Positions 54,069-64,000 of a DNA stretch of 64,000 nt are shown here, one piece after another (position 1 is the stretch's first letter; the number at the start of each line of letters is the position of its first letter). Source of the DNA: Anopheles merus. Lineage: Eukaryota > Arthropoda > Insecta > Diptera > Culicidae. The translations under genes and the position numbers were made by a program. The stretch is taken from positions 3,666,273 to 3,730,272 of the forward strand of contig NC_054083.1 of assembly GCF_017562075.2 (NCBI RefSeq), in the 5' to 3' direction. Below the pieces are notes generated by a model. It saw only the letters and a program-made list of their open reading frames with translations, did not search any database and was not told the DNA's origin.

Positions 54069-55829
54069 TGTTAGAAAACGAAGCGGAAAATAATTAAGTG
54101 CCGAACACGTTAAAGGTTTTTTGTTATACTTTAGCTGTTGCCATAAAATTAGTCTGTTTATTCCGCCGGTTCGTTTACAATAATGGCAGAATTTGTCTTT
54201 CGATACCGTTTTATCGTTTTTCACATAGCTTTTTCTCCCTATCTATATTTTTCCTATCTCTTTTTCTCCTAAACAATTCCTTACGTTTATGTCGACAGGT
54301 CGTTGGAACCCTTCTATCATGCTGTTGTAAGGTTCCAACACCTAACAGTAAAATTAAAATAATTGGGTTGTTTTGAAAGAGTAATAAAATTAGATGGGTC
54401 ATATGTAACAAGTCTATTATACGGTGTTGTGTATTCGTTACTAAAACGACTAGTTTCTGTAAAATGTGAAATACAAATGGTGATGAACGGTAGACACATT
54501 TCTCTGTTTTTCTGTCATTTTGCTGCCACTAACTGTCTCTCTAATATGAGATCACTCTAATTGAAAAACCCCTCTTATTTGAACTATCAAAGTGTTATCA
54601 AATCTGTATCCCTCATATTTTATCATGGTGTTTCCAAGGTGTATGTAATGATGTATGAACTCGTATGATTTTATTCTTCATTTTCAACTTCTTTAATTTA
54701 AACACACTTCTTATTTGAAGTGGGGGCGGTCCCGTTGTATAGTCGTCAATTCAAAGGACTCAATAACATGCACGTCATGCATTCAAGCCTACAAAATTAT
54801 TTTCTTTTGTAAACTTTTTACCATCACTTCATAATGGGTTTGCGCAATTTCTAAAATTTGTGAGACTGTCAAAGGATTAAATATATCATTCTTTATCTTC
54901 TTCCGTTTGGTGTATTGACCTAAGAGGTAATACCTGCTTAAAAGAGCTTTTGAGATATGTCAAGTATAAAGCAGCCGGATACTTTGTCCTTAATAGAGCG
55001 CCTACCACAACTATATGGACAGTCGTTTTTCGCGATTGGCGGAAAATCCGTAAGAGATAAATAAAAACAATGAATGTATGAGGTGTGCTGAATACTATTT
55101 CACATATTTGTATTTTTTTTAAACATTTTAACACGACTTATTACGAAAAAAACAAATTTATGGTCGTACCATAACTATAAAGACACTTCGAAAAACATGT
55201 TTTTGTGCTTACTAACGCATTTAAAATCGTTCAAATAAATAAATAACATTTTCACGAAAAAATAATTTAACGATTTTAAGAAGTTTTTTTTATAATTTTT
55301 TAACGAAGGTTTTACGAGTTTTATAAGAATAATGATCAAAATTATTTTTCGAACGAATGAAAAAAAATTCCAAAAAAAATTTTTCCACTTGTATTGTATT
55401 GAAAATACAAATCAAAATATGTCAACATTTTTTTTTCAATTTTTTAAATGGCCATGAGAACCATCATTTAATTAGAGAAGTATTAAGTATTCAATAAATT
55501 TAGTGAATAACGGCTCTAAACTGATTCAATGAAACAAAAGCAAACCAAAAACCTCAACAGCGATTTTTTGGCAGAATCTAATAATTTCCCATTTTTTGTC
55601 ACATACATATTTAAGGAATGTAATCCTAGCCCGATATTTTTCCCATTTTTCTGAGATTGCTTAAACGTAGTGATTGCTAACACTCTTTTAATATTTCGCG
55701 CTCCGTTCGTGGGGCAGCAACAACGACTACACAACAAGGTGTTTGTTGCTCGGGTTACCCCAACTCGACGACCGAATACGAAATGCTAGGCTGGCTTTTA
55801 TCGTTGGGCTTCTCAACGGTAGCATCGAT
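54069..55829 (+). repeat. 1.76-kb tandem duplication, copy 2
   Basis: Direct repeat of 52308-54067 at an offset of 1761-1762 bases. The copy-1/copy-2 junction (agcatcgatgtgttag) is a clean fusion. After copy 2 the CR1 coding continues (gtccagctttg), which shows that copy 2 holds the original right flank. Confidence 0.95.
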
Positions 55830-55982
55830 TGTCCAGCTTTGTTCTCGTCGATACAGCTATACGTGTCTGCAAGAACCCTCCGCCCTCGGGCGATGCTGGC
55901 CATCCTAGAGACAAGGACCGCCTTCGCCTCCCGAGACCCGTTTTTGCGTATATGTCTTCCTCTGAACCCGCTCGGGTAACAG
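55687..55982 (+). pseudogene. CR1-like C-terminal fragment
   Basis: Reads LRSWGSNNDYTTRCLLLG, LPQLDDRIRNARLAFIVGLL, NGSIDCPALFSSIQLYVSA and ETRTAFASRDPFLRICLPLN, matching the C-terminal block of the CR1 element at 47570-49742 (CLLLGIPPLAERVEHARLAF). No RT upstream: it was inserted 5'-truncated, and its left part lies inside the duplicated unit, so the first half also appears at 53925-54067. Confidence 0.8.
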
Positions 55983-56101
55983 CGATCTTCTCAACCGTTC
56001 GACACCAATAATCAACCTTCCCGCTAGTTGCTCTCTCAAGTAATTTGAGGAGCCTATGCCGCAGAAGGGGGTGAAGAGGGATGAGAGATTTCTTTCTGAT
56101 C

Positions 56102-56407
56102 CGAATATGCAAAATTAAAAACGAGGTTTCTTAGAGTTGCAAAATCCGAATGGTTTGTTTATTAAAAGTTCGGTCCCTTTTATACCCCCGGAAGCCCATA
56201 CATTTTTAGGGTGTTAGTGTATCCTTTCCGAGGATAATTAGCACATAAGTGTACGTACGCGTGAGTGCCGCATGTTAGTATATGTATGTGTCGCATATTT
56301 ATTCCGCTTTTACACGCAGCGTACCCGATTTCTAGATTAAGGTGATCGCGCACCACGCGAACTTAAAGTTTGACACGTCCGTTACGAATTTTAATAATCG
56401 CGAACGT
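56102..56407 (-). repeat. Possible solo LTR, minus strand
   Basis: Read on the minus strand it starts tgttacgttcgcgatt, holds a TATA box (ggtataaaaggg), a polyadenylation-like aataaac and ends ttttgca. The order TG, TATAAAAG, AATAAA, CA suits an LTR. I found no exact flanking duplication or second copy. Confidence 0.4.
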
Positions 56408-56451
56408 AACAATATATGTTATATTGTACTCTTACATATATCGTGGACTTA

Positions 56452-56696
56452 CAGGGTTTTCCAGGAGGTCTCATAGCTGCGGGACACTTTATTGACTCTT
56501 TCTTATGCGAAATGAACCTAATGTAAAAGGGAATTGGACTCTATAGCACCCTTGTTGGACAAATCCAACAGGAATTTCCAAGGAGCCTGTCCATAAAGGG
56601 TGCCATAGAGTCCAATTTCCAACATATGAAGTTCACTTCCCATAAGCAAGAGTCAAGGAAGTGTCCCAGAATTATGAGAACCCTTGGAAAACCCTG
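56452..56696. mobile_element. Palindromic MITE, 245 bp, TA target duplication
   Basis: The two arms (cagggttttcca with gggacactt and tgactctt further in) pair over about 115 bp with mismatches. TA flanks both sides (56450-56451, 56697-56698), as for Tc1/mariner. No coding capacity. It shares its CAGGGTTTT terminus with 58796-59404 and with 44702. Confidence 0.88.
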
Positions 56697-57084
56697 TATG
56701 AGGTCGATCATTTTAATAAATAAACAAATAAAAAAATATATTTATAAAAAACGACAATGATTGTTTAAAAAAAATGAGTCTGTTGTTAGTTCGTTATGCT
56801 AATCTCGTAACGAGGAATAGTCAACAAATAGGATTTTTTTTTACAGCTCGACAACAAAAAACCGTTTTGTTCTTTTTTACTTACAGTGTATAAAAACTGT
56901 AGTGGAGATCATTTTTAATTTTTAAATTAATATAAAAAAAGCGACGACATTGCTTTAGCCTTAATACTATTTCACTTGTATCCCGCTCGATTAATTAGAA
57001 ACAAATGAAGTAAGTAGGATAAAAGAGAAGCAGATCCCAAATTGCTTCTATGTGATAGGCTACAAACCCTTCATGGGTGGAAAC
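56697..57084. other. Nothing recognised
   Basis: AT-rich, no gene or repeat seen. Confidence 0.4.
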
Positions 57085-57290
57085 AGTGGCGGGTTTATGG
57101 TGTTGGGGGCCCTAAGCGTTAAAAGGAGTGGAGGCCCCCCGGATGGTATCGCGGAGGTGTATTGCGGGGTGCATATTGTTGCATTAGGTTTTGAATCAAA
57201 CACACTTTAATGGTTTGCCGGCGTGGCGGGAAGGGAATGGGGGGCTCAGGAACCCTATAATGGACCCCCTCCCCTATCTTGTGATGAACT
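57085..57290. repeat. GC-rich repeat with cagtggcggg start
   Basis: cagtggcgggtttatggtg opens a segment with gggggccct and ggtgcatattgttg. Its inner part (gcatattgtt...gttttg.atcaaacacactt.aatgg) matches 59630-59690 in inverse orientation. The cagtggcgga-type start is common at hAT ends, so both may be remnants of one hAT-type MITE family. Confidence 0.45.
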
Positions 57291-57424
57291 TTATAAAATA
57301 TATTCTTTTTTAACTTTAAGACATCTAACGCTTGTGCAAAAGCACGATGGTCATATATACGAAGAAATGATGAACGATGGAAAAGGATCGATGTAACAAA
57401 ATAGAAAATAATAATAAAAAAACG

Positions 57425-57627
57425 CCGGTCTCATGGTACAGTCGTCAACTCGTACGACTTAACAACATGCCCGTCATGGGTTCAAGCCCCAAATAGACCG
57501 TGCCGCCATACGTAGGACTCACTATCCTGCTATGGGGGGAAATCAATAAGTCACTGAAAGCCAACTCCACAAGTGTGTTGGCAGGCCTTGACCGGCATCG
57601 GTTGTTGAGCCAAAGAAGAAGAAGAAG
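57425..57627 (+). mobile_element. SINE200-like SINE, complete
   Basis: Same layout as 17942-18150, with (GAA)n tail. The 12-bp duplication aataaaaaaacg flanks it exactly (57413-57424, 57628-57639), so it is a recent insertion. Confidence 0.88.
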
Positions 57628-57639
57628 AATAAAAAAACG

Positions 57640-58793
57640 ATGAGCGCGCTTGACGCAATACTGGCCTGTGCAGTATTACTTGCACAGAAAGAAAATGTGT
57701 ATCAATCAGCAGGAGGATCCAGCTACTAAATTATATTTGGGACAAAGCCATAATCACGGTATGAATAAATGCATTCATGTGATCTTGGAAATGTAATGTT
57801 TTATATTTAATTTTTCCTTTTTTATTTACAAACTTGTAAAGTACGTTGATAATTACAACGTTGTTATTAAAAATAAATGCGTCAATTAATTTATAAATAT
57901 ATAAATCCATCACTCAATCCAAAAATCGAACTGACTGAGGGCGAGAGAACAGTACGATGTGTAGATGAGCGAGTCGTCAAAGAGACACGTTCGCACTCTT
58001 GCTATAGTTCGCCAATAAAAAGTAAAACGTTTTATGTTCTATTATTTAATCTCTTTTTATTTTTTTACTAATCTATTAAGTTACACATTACATTCATTTC
58101 GGATTGTTGATCTCCGATTGTGTTGTGGACTCGAATGACCTTCTAACTGTTTTCCTCTAATGCCGGGTTTCCTTCCTCTCCCTACCTACCGGTACCGAGA
58201 CAGCGAGCACTCGTGCTCGTCAGCCGATGAGAGATTGCTCTCGCGGAGAGCGCACCAGAATGCTCCGCTGTATAACGCATCCAACACAACTGTAACAGGC
58301 GGAAATCTTAAGGACGAATTTCGGGTTAAAAAAATTATCACTCAGGGTCTGCAAAAATTTTGTTCAAGTGATGGTCACGTTCGAACCATCGATCGCACTT
58401 TTATCATCTAATAGTAATGGCACGGTCGTGGGGGTGAGGCAGATTCTGGTTCCGGGTTGCGCGATTGGGCGCCCATCGGCGTCAGCAGATTGGTCGGTGG
58501 AGGGTGGATCATTCGACGAGCATGGCGTCGGGTGACCGATCGTTTCGTTGACGGTGCCGTGTTGTGAGCTTAACGCAGGCCTCAGGTGTTGAACCTCACG
58601 TAACTGTAACTGTGCTGATCGTGCAATCGGGCTGTGGATTCACAGCTTTGTTCTTCTCCACTCCGAGCCCCATTGCATGATCAGCACAGTTGCATCGATC
58701 CTTTTCCATCGTTTATCGTTTCTTCATATATATGACCATCGTGCTGGTGCACAAGCGTTAGTTGTTTTAAAGTTTAAAAAACTATATAAAGCT
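57640..58793. other. Unassigned, possibly including an LTR remnant
   Basis: caataaaaagtaaaacg near 58013 looks like an LTR polyadenylation region, followed by ttacaca at about 58080. An ATG frame at 58160-58411 (83 codons) resembles no known family. The region 58411-58680 is GC-rich with no gene seen. I make no claim of function. Confidence 0.3.
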
Positions 58794-58795
58794 TA

Positions 58796-59404
58796 CAGGG
58801 TTTTACAAGTCAGAATAGAATGTCAGCAAAACAATTTCAGAAGCTCAAGATGCAGTTTAGCTGTCAAAAGTTGTTTCACCGCATCGATGCTATTTTCAAT
58901 AGCGCAATTTGATTTTTAAATCACTCAAGTTGGTTTTTTAGAGGCCTTTCGAGTCGTTTTGCAAACTAAATCACGTATTTTGATATTATTTGTATACAAA
59001 TCATTTATTTAGTGCGTTTATAGCGTTATATTTATGAAATTTTACGTATTTATTGTAAAAAATAATATTTTCTGTGCAAAAAGCTACGAGCACTTGCATA
59101 TGTAAACATGTACAATGTTTATGTAGCCTTTTACACAGAAAATCGCAATTTTTACCATAAATACGTAATATTTCATAAATATAATGCTTAAACGCATAAC
59201 AGCATTGATCTTAATCATATGATCTCAAAATTTGCAAAACGATGCGAATGGCCTCTAAAAAAACAACTTGAGCGATTTAAAAATCAAATTGTGCTTGTGA
59301 AAAATAGCATCGGTGCGGTGAAACAACAACTTTTGACAGCTAAACTGATTCTTGTGCTTCTGAAATTGTTTTGCTGACATTCGATTCTGACTTGTAAAAC
59401 CCTG
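58796..59404. mobile_element. Palindromic MITE, 609 bp, TA target duplication
   Basis: Arms of roughly 280 bp pair along most of the element: cagggttttacaagtcagaa at the left and its inverse at the right, the ttaaaaatcaaatt and acagaaaat blocks towards the centre. TA on both sides (58794-58795, 59405-59406). No ORF. The RNA would fold into a long hairpin. Same terminus type as 56452-56696, but the inner sequence differs. Confidence 0.88.
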
Positions 59405-59410
59405 TATCAC

Positions 59411-59700
59411 AAGCAGTGGCGGATTTAACGGTGCGCGGACTGAGCGGCCGCGGGGGGCCCCGTCAATGTAGGGGCCCCGTGTATGGAAATTCCAGCATAT
59501 AGAACAATGTGTACAGTAGTCTCAGCAAGAGCTTCTGCGCTAGTTAGGGGCCCCATGGATGAAGGGACTCATAAATTATAGGGGCCCAGTACAGGGATTC
59601 TGAGCACCCCCCCCCCCCCCCCCCCCGGCAGCAACCCATTGAAGTGTGTTTGATGCAAAACTTATATAACAATATGCACCCCCCCCCCCCCCCCCGCACT
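59411..59700. repeat. GC-rich repeat related to 57085-57290, with two poly-C runs
   Basis: agcagtggcggatttaacgg opens it. ggggccccgt is repeated. Poly-C runs lie at about 59606-59625 and 59680-59696. Part is the inverse of the 57085 repeat. Confidence 0.5.
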
Positions 59701-59721
59701 TTACACAACAATAACAAGGAC

Positions 59722-60070
59722 GCTAAAGATTCTGGCGAGATGTGCGAAGCAAATTAATGCGACTCAACACATTTGCTATCGTCATGCCGGGCTCAAACGC
59801 ATCAGATGCCGCATTCAGAGCAAGACATATACGAAAAAACGGGTCTCGGGAGGCGAAGGCGGTCCTTGTCTCTAGGATGGCCAGCATCGTCCGAGGGCGG
59901 TTCTTGCAGGCACGTTTAGCTGTATCGACGAGAGCAAAGCCGGTCAATCGATGCTACCGTTGAGAAGCTCAACGATAAAAGCCAGCCTAGCATTTCGTAT
60001 TCAGTCGTCGAGCAACTAACTCCTTGGGGTAACCCGAGCAACAAACACCTTGTTGTGTAGTCGTTGTTGC
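59722..60070 (-). pseudogene. CR1-like C-terminal fragment, minus strand
   Basis: Minus strand: GLPQ.. (shifted), then TGFALVDTAKRACKNRPRTMLAILETRTAFASRDPFFRICLALNAA and FEPGMTIANVLSRINL. The same family as 55687-55982, extending further to the 3' end. Its 5' junction with AT-rich sequence near 60070 is the same as in the tandem copies, so the three share ancestry. Confidence 0.78.
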
Positions 60071-60703
60071 TGCCCCACGAACGGAGCGCGAAATATTAAA
60101 AGAGTGTTAGCAATCACTACGTTTAAGCAATCGCAGAAAAATGGGAAAAATATCGAGCTAGTATTAAATTTCTTAAATATGAATGTGACGAAGGGAAATT
60201 ATTAGATTCTGCCAAAAAATCGCTGTTGAGGTTTTTGGTTTGCTTTTGTTTGATTGAATCAGTTTAGAGCCGTTATTCACTAAATTGATTGAATACTAAA
60301 TATTTCACTAATTAATAGATGGTTCTCATGGTCATTTCAAAAATATAAAAAAATGTTAACATATTTTGATTTGTATTTTCAATACAATACACGTGAAGAA
60401 CTTTTTTCTATATTTTTTTTATTTGTTTTTGTTTAAAATAATTTTGATCATTATTCTCATACAGCGCCTACCACAACTATATGGACAGTCGTTTTTCACG
60501 ATTTGCGGAAAATCCATAAGAGATAGGTAAAAACAGTGATTGTATAAGATGTGCAGAGTACTATTTTACATCTTCGTATATTTTTTTCAACGCATTTTTA
60601 CACGACTTATTACGAAAAAAACAAATTTATGGTCGTACCATAACTTTAAATACACTTCAAAAAACAGGTTTTATGTGTTAACTAACGCATTTAAAAATCG
60701 TTC

Positions 60704-61022
60704 TGTTACGTCAAGTAACCGTCGATTCTACCGAAAGGATTCGCACAAAACTCGCGTTCACTAGTTTTCTTAAACACCGTTTATTTCGCAATTTACAAGT
60801 GTTAAAAAATTCACTGGTCTCTTAGAGGCTTTAGCGTACGAATGGGGTCAACGGCTTTCGGACGACGGCACCACGATCACCACGAATTATCCAGCTTCAC
60901 GGATGCTAAATCGCCACGATCCTTCCGAGAACTGTATACGTCGTACTATTAGCGCCACCTGTCGTAGTCTAGCCGTTCTAGTTACGGTGACCCAGCTAGC
61001 CACCGATGCGTTTGTCGCAACA
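60704..61022 (+). repeat. Solo LTR, 319 bp
   Basis: Starts tgttacg and ends gcaaca. The 5-bp duplication cgttc flanks it (60699-60703, 61023-61027). The tandem copies have the uninterrupted site (aatcgttcaaataaataa near 53465 and 55226), which confirms insertion and both ends. A solo LTR results from recombination between the two LTRs of an element. A 5-bp duplication fits BEL or some Gypsy types. Confidence 0.85.
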
Positions 61023-61062
61023 CGTTCAAAATTATAAATAACATATTCTACAAAGGTTTTAA

Positions 61063-61413
61063 GGTCGGGCTACATTGATCGTACTCGCAAGCGTAATTTT
61101 GATTTTCACTAGCGCATCTGGCGGCGGCTAGTGGAAGCTTTTTTTGGTCATCGAGGGAATGGTCATGCCGGATTTCAAAATTAAGTAGTTTTTCCATCGT
61201 TTTCCATTGCAAAAATGGATGCAATGCGTGCAAAACATATGTATCTACGTTTTACAAAACTTTTCTCCTCCGATTTAAGTGAAAAACATGGAAAAATAAC
61301 GTATTTTCTGGAGCGGCTCCGAATTGTTTGGCAAAATGCTTTGGTCAGCCGCCGCCAGATGCGCTAGGGAAAATCAAAATTACGCTTGCGAGTACGATCA
61401 ATGTAGCCCGGCC
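61063..61413. mobile_element. MITE with 67-bp inverted ends, 351 bp
   Basis: ggtcgggctacattgatcgt at the left, with its inverse at the right, extending through ctagcgcatctggcggcggc with about three mismatches in 67 bases. Flanked by tttaa (61058-61062, 61414-61418). No ORF. The superfamily is not clear to me. Confidence 0.85.
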
Positions 61414-61904
61414 TTTAAAGTTATACATTTTTAACGATTTTTAAAAAGTGTTTTTATAACTTATTTTAAGGTTTTATAAGTTTTATAAGAGTAATTATCA
61501 AAATATATTTATTTTGAATATCAAAAAATTTCACAAAAAATTTGTTTAGCCTTCAATGATTGTTTTGAAGATGCAAATCAAAGTATGTAAAAAGTTTTTC
61601 AAAAACTTTTTATAAATTGCCATGAGAACCTTATCAATTTTGTGTACAACGGTTCAAAACTGATCCGATGAAACAAAAGCGACATAAAAAGCTCAAATAC
61701 GTTTTTTAGCAGAATCTAAATATTTGCTGTTGTAACATACATAGTTAAGGAATGTAATCCTAGTCTGATATTTTTTTCCTCCCACCACCCTCTTCACCAT
61801 CGATGTTCTCTTAGACCGCTACAAAGCAGAATGGGCATTTGCCGGGATGAAATTCAAAAAATCAACTTTGTAATAGCGCAATTGCAAATCCCTTTCGAAA
61901 ACTT

Positions 61905-62215
61905 CTGTGGCTTTCCGTAGTCGTTGATTCATGGGACTGGGTGAATGGCCCCGGGCCCACGTGACTGTTTTGTTTAGCGTCGGGTTGCCCCCCCCGACGT
62001 TCAGGCACCCAGTTTCCCGGGATACCCACACCCCTCCTGGTTCGCCATGTGCCACCATCCGCCCGAGGGGTTGGGTCAAGCCCGTGTACCCAAGCTTGGA
62101 TATGTGGAGGCACATGTTACCACTCTGCACGACGAGGACGTGTCGGAATAGGAGTTGGATGGGAGAGCCTGTATTATCCCTCAATGGGGCTTCGGATCCC
62201 ATCCCATTACAGAGC
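61905..62215 (-). mobile_element. RTE copy 4: inverted 5'-end fragment only
   Basis: Minus strand: ctctgtaatgggatgggatc at 62215-62196 corresponds to the start of the RTE at 20844. It keeps the N-terminal coding up to about GNWVPERRGG and the downstream ccgacgctaaa-type sequence. It ends near 61905, before the endonuclease. A fragment of the 5' end without the 3' end is unusual for target-primed insertion and implies later deletion or rearrangement. Confidence 0.82.
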
Positions 62216-64000
62216 AGCGCAATTCCAAATAGAAGGTTTTAATACTAAGGGTTAAACTAAGAAATATACCAAATATGAGTTCTTTGTCTTTTCTGGTTCT
62301 CTAGAAAAGACCTCTCAAAGTTGAGACTTGTTAAAAAAATGCAGAAAAATCTTCACTTTTTTGGAAAACTTTGAACCTTTGTAACTTTTTCAAATATGAA
62401 CCAAATTTGATAAATTTAGACATTTTATAAAAGATATTTAGTCAGCTTTATAAATACATAAAAGATTTTGAGTTAAGTTAATGTTATGCAAAAATATACG
62501 ATAATAACTGAAGAAACTTCCTGAAAATTTTCATCATTTTAATTTTTGACTTGATGCCATTATGAAAGTGGCGTAGAGTGGCGTTGTCCCATATATGTCA
62601 CATAATAGTATAATATATGTACTATCAATCTGTGAAGAAATATTCTGCGAAAGCTTGCGAACGCGAATTTTATTCAAGTTTTTCCACATCAACTTTTTCT
62701 AAAACCAGACACATGCGTAACTAGGCGGCTCCATAGGTGCCTAGTGTAGCGTATTTCGTGTATTCTACAAAAATATATTCTACGTGCTTTTGATCAACTT
62801 TCATTTCCATTACGAAACTGTGTATGTTAGGTTTAGCTCATGTATTTATCTAATATGTAAATTTCTATTCTAACTTAACTTTATTATTAAATATAATGAA
62901 GAAAATCAAAACCAAATAGCTTTTGGTCTTACTCCAGATTATAGACGGATGTAAGGAAAATAATTCTAAAATTATATGCATAACAGAAAAAAGTTATGAA
63001 TGCAACAGAATCTATAGGCGTTTTGGGAGAAGAAACTCCCAAAAGTCATGACAAACTAAATATAAGGATAGAGGGGAGTATGCTACAAAGAATATTTTGC
63101 AAGAAAGAAAATGCATCCAGAAGATCCCATTTTGTATAATGAGCCGTATTCCTCTGATTCGTTAACCAGTTCAATATCAGTAGCTACACGCACTAAAACA
63201 AAGACAGAGTTTAACTTTACAAATGAAGTAAATACTATGTTTGTAGCTATCGTTGAATTATGATTTTTGTTTAGATAGTTGTAAAATCAAGAACATCAGA
63301 TTATTATGTTTAAACCCCTTCTGAAGGCAGTTCAGGACTAAAAGGAAAGGAAAAGGAGAAGTATTGGATGAATATTGTGTGATATAAATACCCAGGAAAA
63401 TGTGTAATTCCTATTTTTGTTAAACAACAGATCTAAAATTTTAACCTTCAAAGACAAACAATATGTGCTGCTTTTCATTACGAACTTGGGAACTACTTTA
63501 TTTCAATGTACCTGCTCTATCTAAATATTTAAATGCCTTTATTCATGTCTTTAGAAATGCAAACTGGACGTCAGGAGTTTGTAATAGTATCTACCTAAGT
63601 TGTGAATGAAATTTTTAATATTTATACTACCTGTGAGTAAAAGTGATAAGAATAAGCTACACATGACCTATACAAAGCATAAAATATTATCTTATTCAAA
63701 ATTATTATGTTTTGTTCATATATTATGGAACATTACAGTATATTTTAAAATGGTCTAATAGTATATGTTATACTATTAGAAACAACAAATACAAGAAAAA
63801 ACACAAAAAATTAATAAAACTAAGCAAAGATCCCTTAAAACATTATCTTATGTAGCGCCACCTGGTGGTATGGATGCAAAGTATATATAAAATGTTATTT
63901 ACTCTCATGATACTTTACTACAAACTATAAAAACTAACAATTTCTGCAACAATAATTTTATCCCGCAATTTGTTCTAAACTGACCATTGTGCAAAGGCGC
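62216..64000. other. AT-rich sequence, nothing recognised
   Basis: 1.8 kb without a plausible gene on either strand. tagcgccacctggtggt near 63854 resembles tagcgccacctgtcg in the solo LTR (about 60951), which is too short to interpret. Confidence 0.45.

Larger units (their letters stand above)
59990..61775. repeat. Palindromic third copy of the duplicated sequence
   Basis: 59990-60455 matches 53560-53990 in inverse orientation. 60456-60703 matches about 53235-53475 in direct orientation, and 61420-61775 matches about 53505-53880 in direct orientation. So 59990-60455 and 61420-61775 are inverted arms of the same sequence around a spacer. Divergence from copies 1 and 2 is clear (perhaps 10-20% by eye). 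The spacer is enlarged by a solo LTR and a MITE. Confidence 0.8.

Noticed and set aside
58160..58411. New 83-codon gene
   Set aside because: No motif, no promoter or splice context, and the surroundings look like transposon debris.

Overview
The window reads as repeat-rich, probably heterochromatic DNA of a mosquito, most likely Anopheles and perhaps the A. gambiae complex. The evidence is four tRNA-derived SINE copies that match my memory of the Anopheles SINE200 family, a Tc1 element resembling the Anopheles Topi/Tsessebe group, several RTE copies with a TAAG-repeat tail, CR1-, I- and R1-type non-LTR elements, Gypsy and BEL LTR elements, and one intron-containing serine protease homolog gene. 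Family names come from sequence motifs and memory, not from a database search. There is no bacterial, operon-like or CRISPR content. A 100-N assembly gap lies at 28673-28772.

Layout. 1-24265 is one old Gypsy element (protease, RT, RNase H and integrase fragments, + strand) split by at least five younger insertions. They are an I-clade non-LTR element on the minus strand (598-11677, 15-bp target-site duplication), a BEL/Pao element with near-identical LTRs (11930-17815, 5-bp duplication), a SINE (17942-18150, 11-bp duplication), a DNA MITE (18946-19474) and a nearly intact RTE (20843-24151). The I element is itself split by an LTR element with gag but no pol (2613-7344, 4-bp duplication). The nesting gives a relative order of insertion. 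24266-28672 holds an unassigned stretch, fragments of a second Gypsy (minus), a deleted RTE copy (minus) and a CR1 fragment (minus).

29080-30271 is the only convincing host gene: a five-exon secreted trypsin-fold protein that has lost its catalytic His and Asp, so it is a serine protease homolog. A TATA/initiator pair sits just upstream.

30676-49742 holds a CR1 element, an A-rich non-LTR element with RNase H, a Tc1 element whose two inverted ends carry long TG/CA microsatellites, an RTE fragment, a SINE, a second broken BEL element, a Helitron helicase fragment cut by a hAT-like end, and another CR1. 49743-64000 holds SINEs, a second RTE-type tail, an R1 C-terminus abutting a GA microsatellite, a near-perfect 1.76-kb tandem duplication, two palindromic MITEs with CAGGGTTTT ends, a palindromic third copy of the duplicated sequence containing a solo LTR and a MITE, and an inverted RTE 5' fragment. 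The last 1.8 kb is AT-rich with nothing recognisable.

I see no multi-gene pathway here. The interactions are between transposons: nesting, disruption and mobilisation in trans. The best candidates for something undescribed are the gag-only LTR element with its unknown third ORF, the Tc1 element with microsatellite ends, and the catalytically dead protease homolog.
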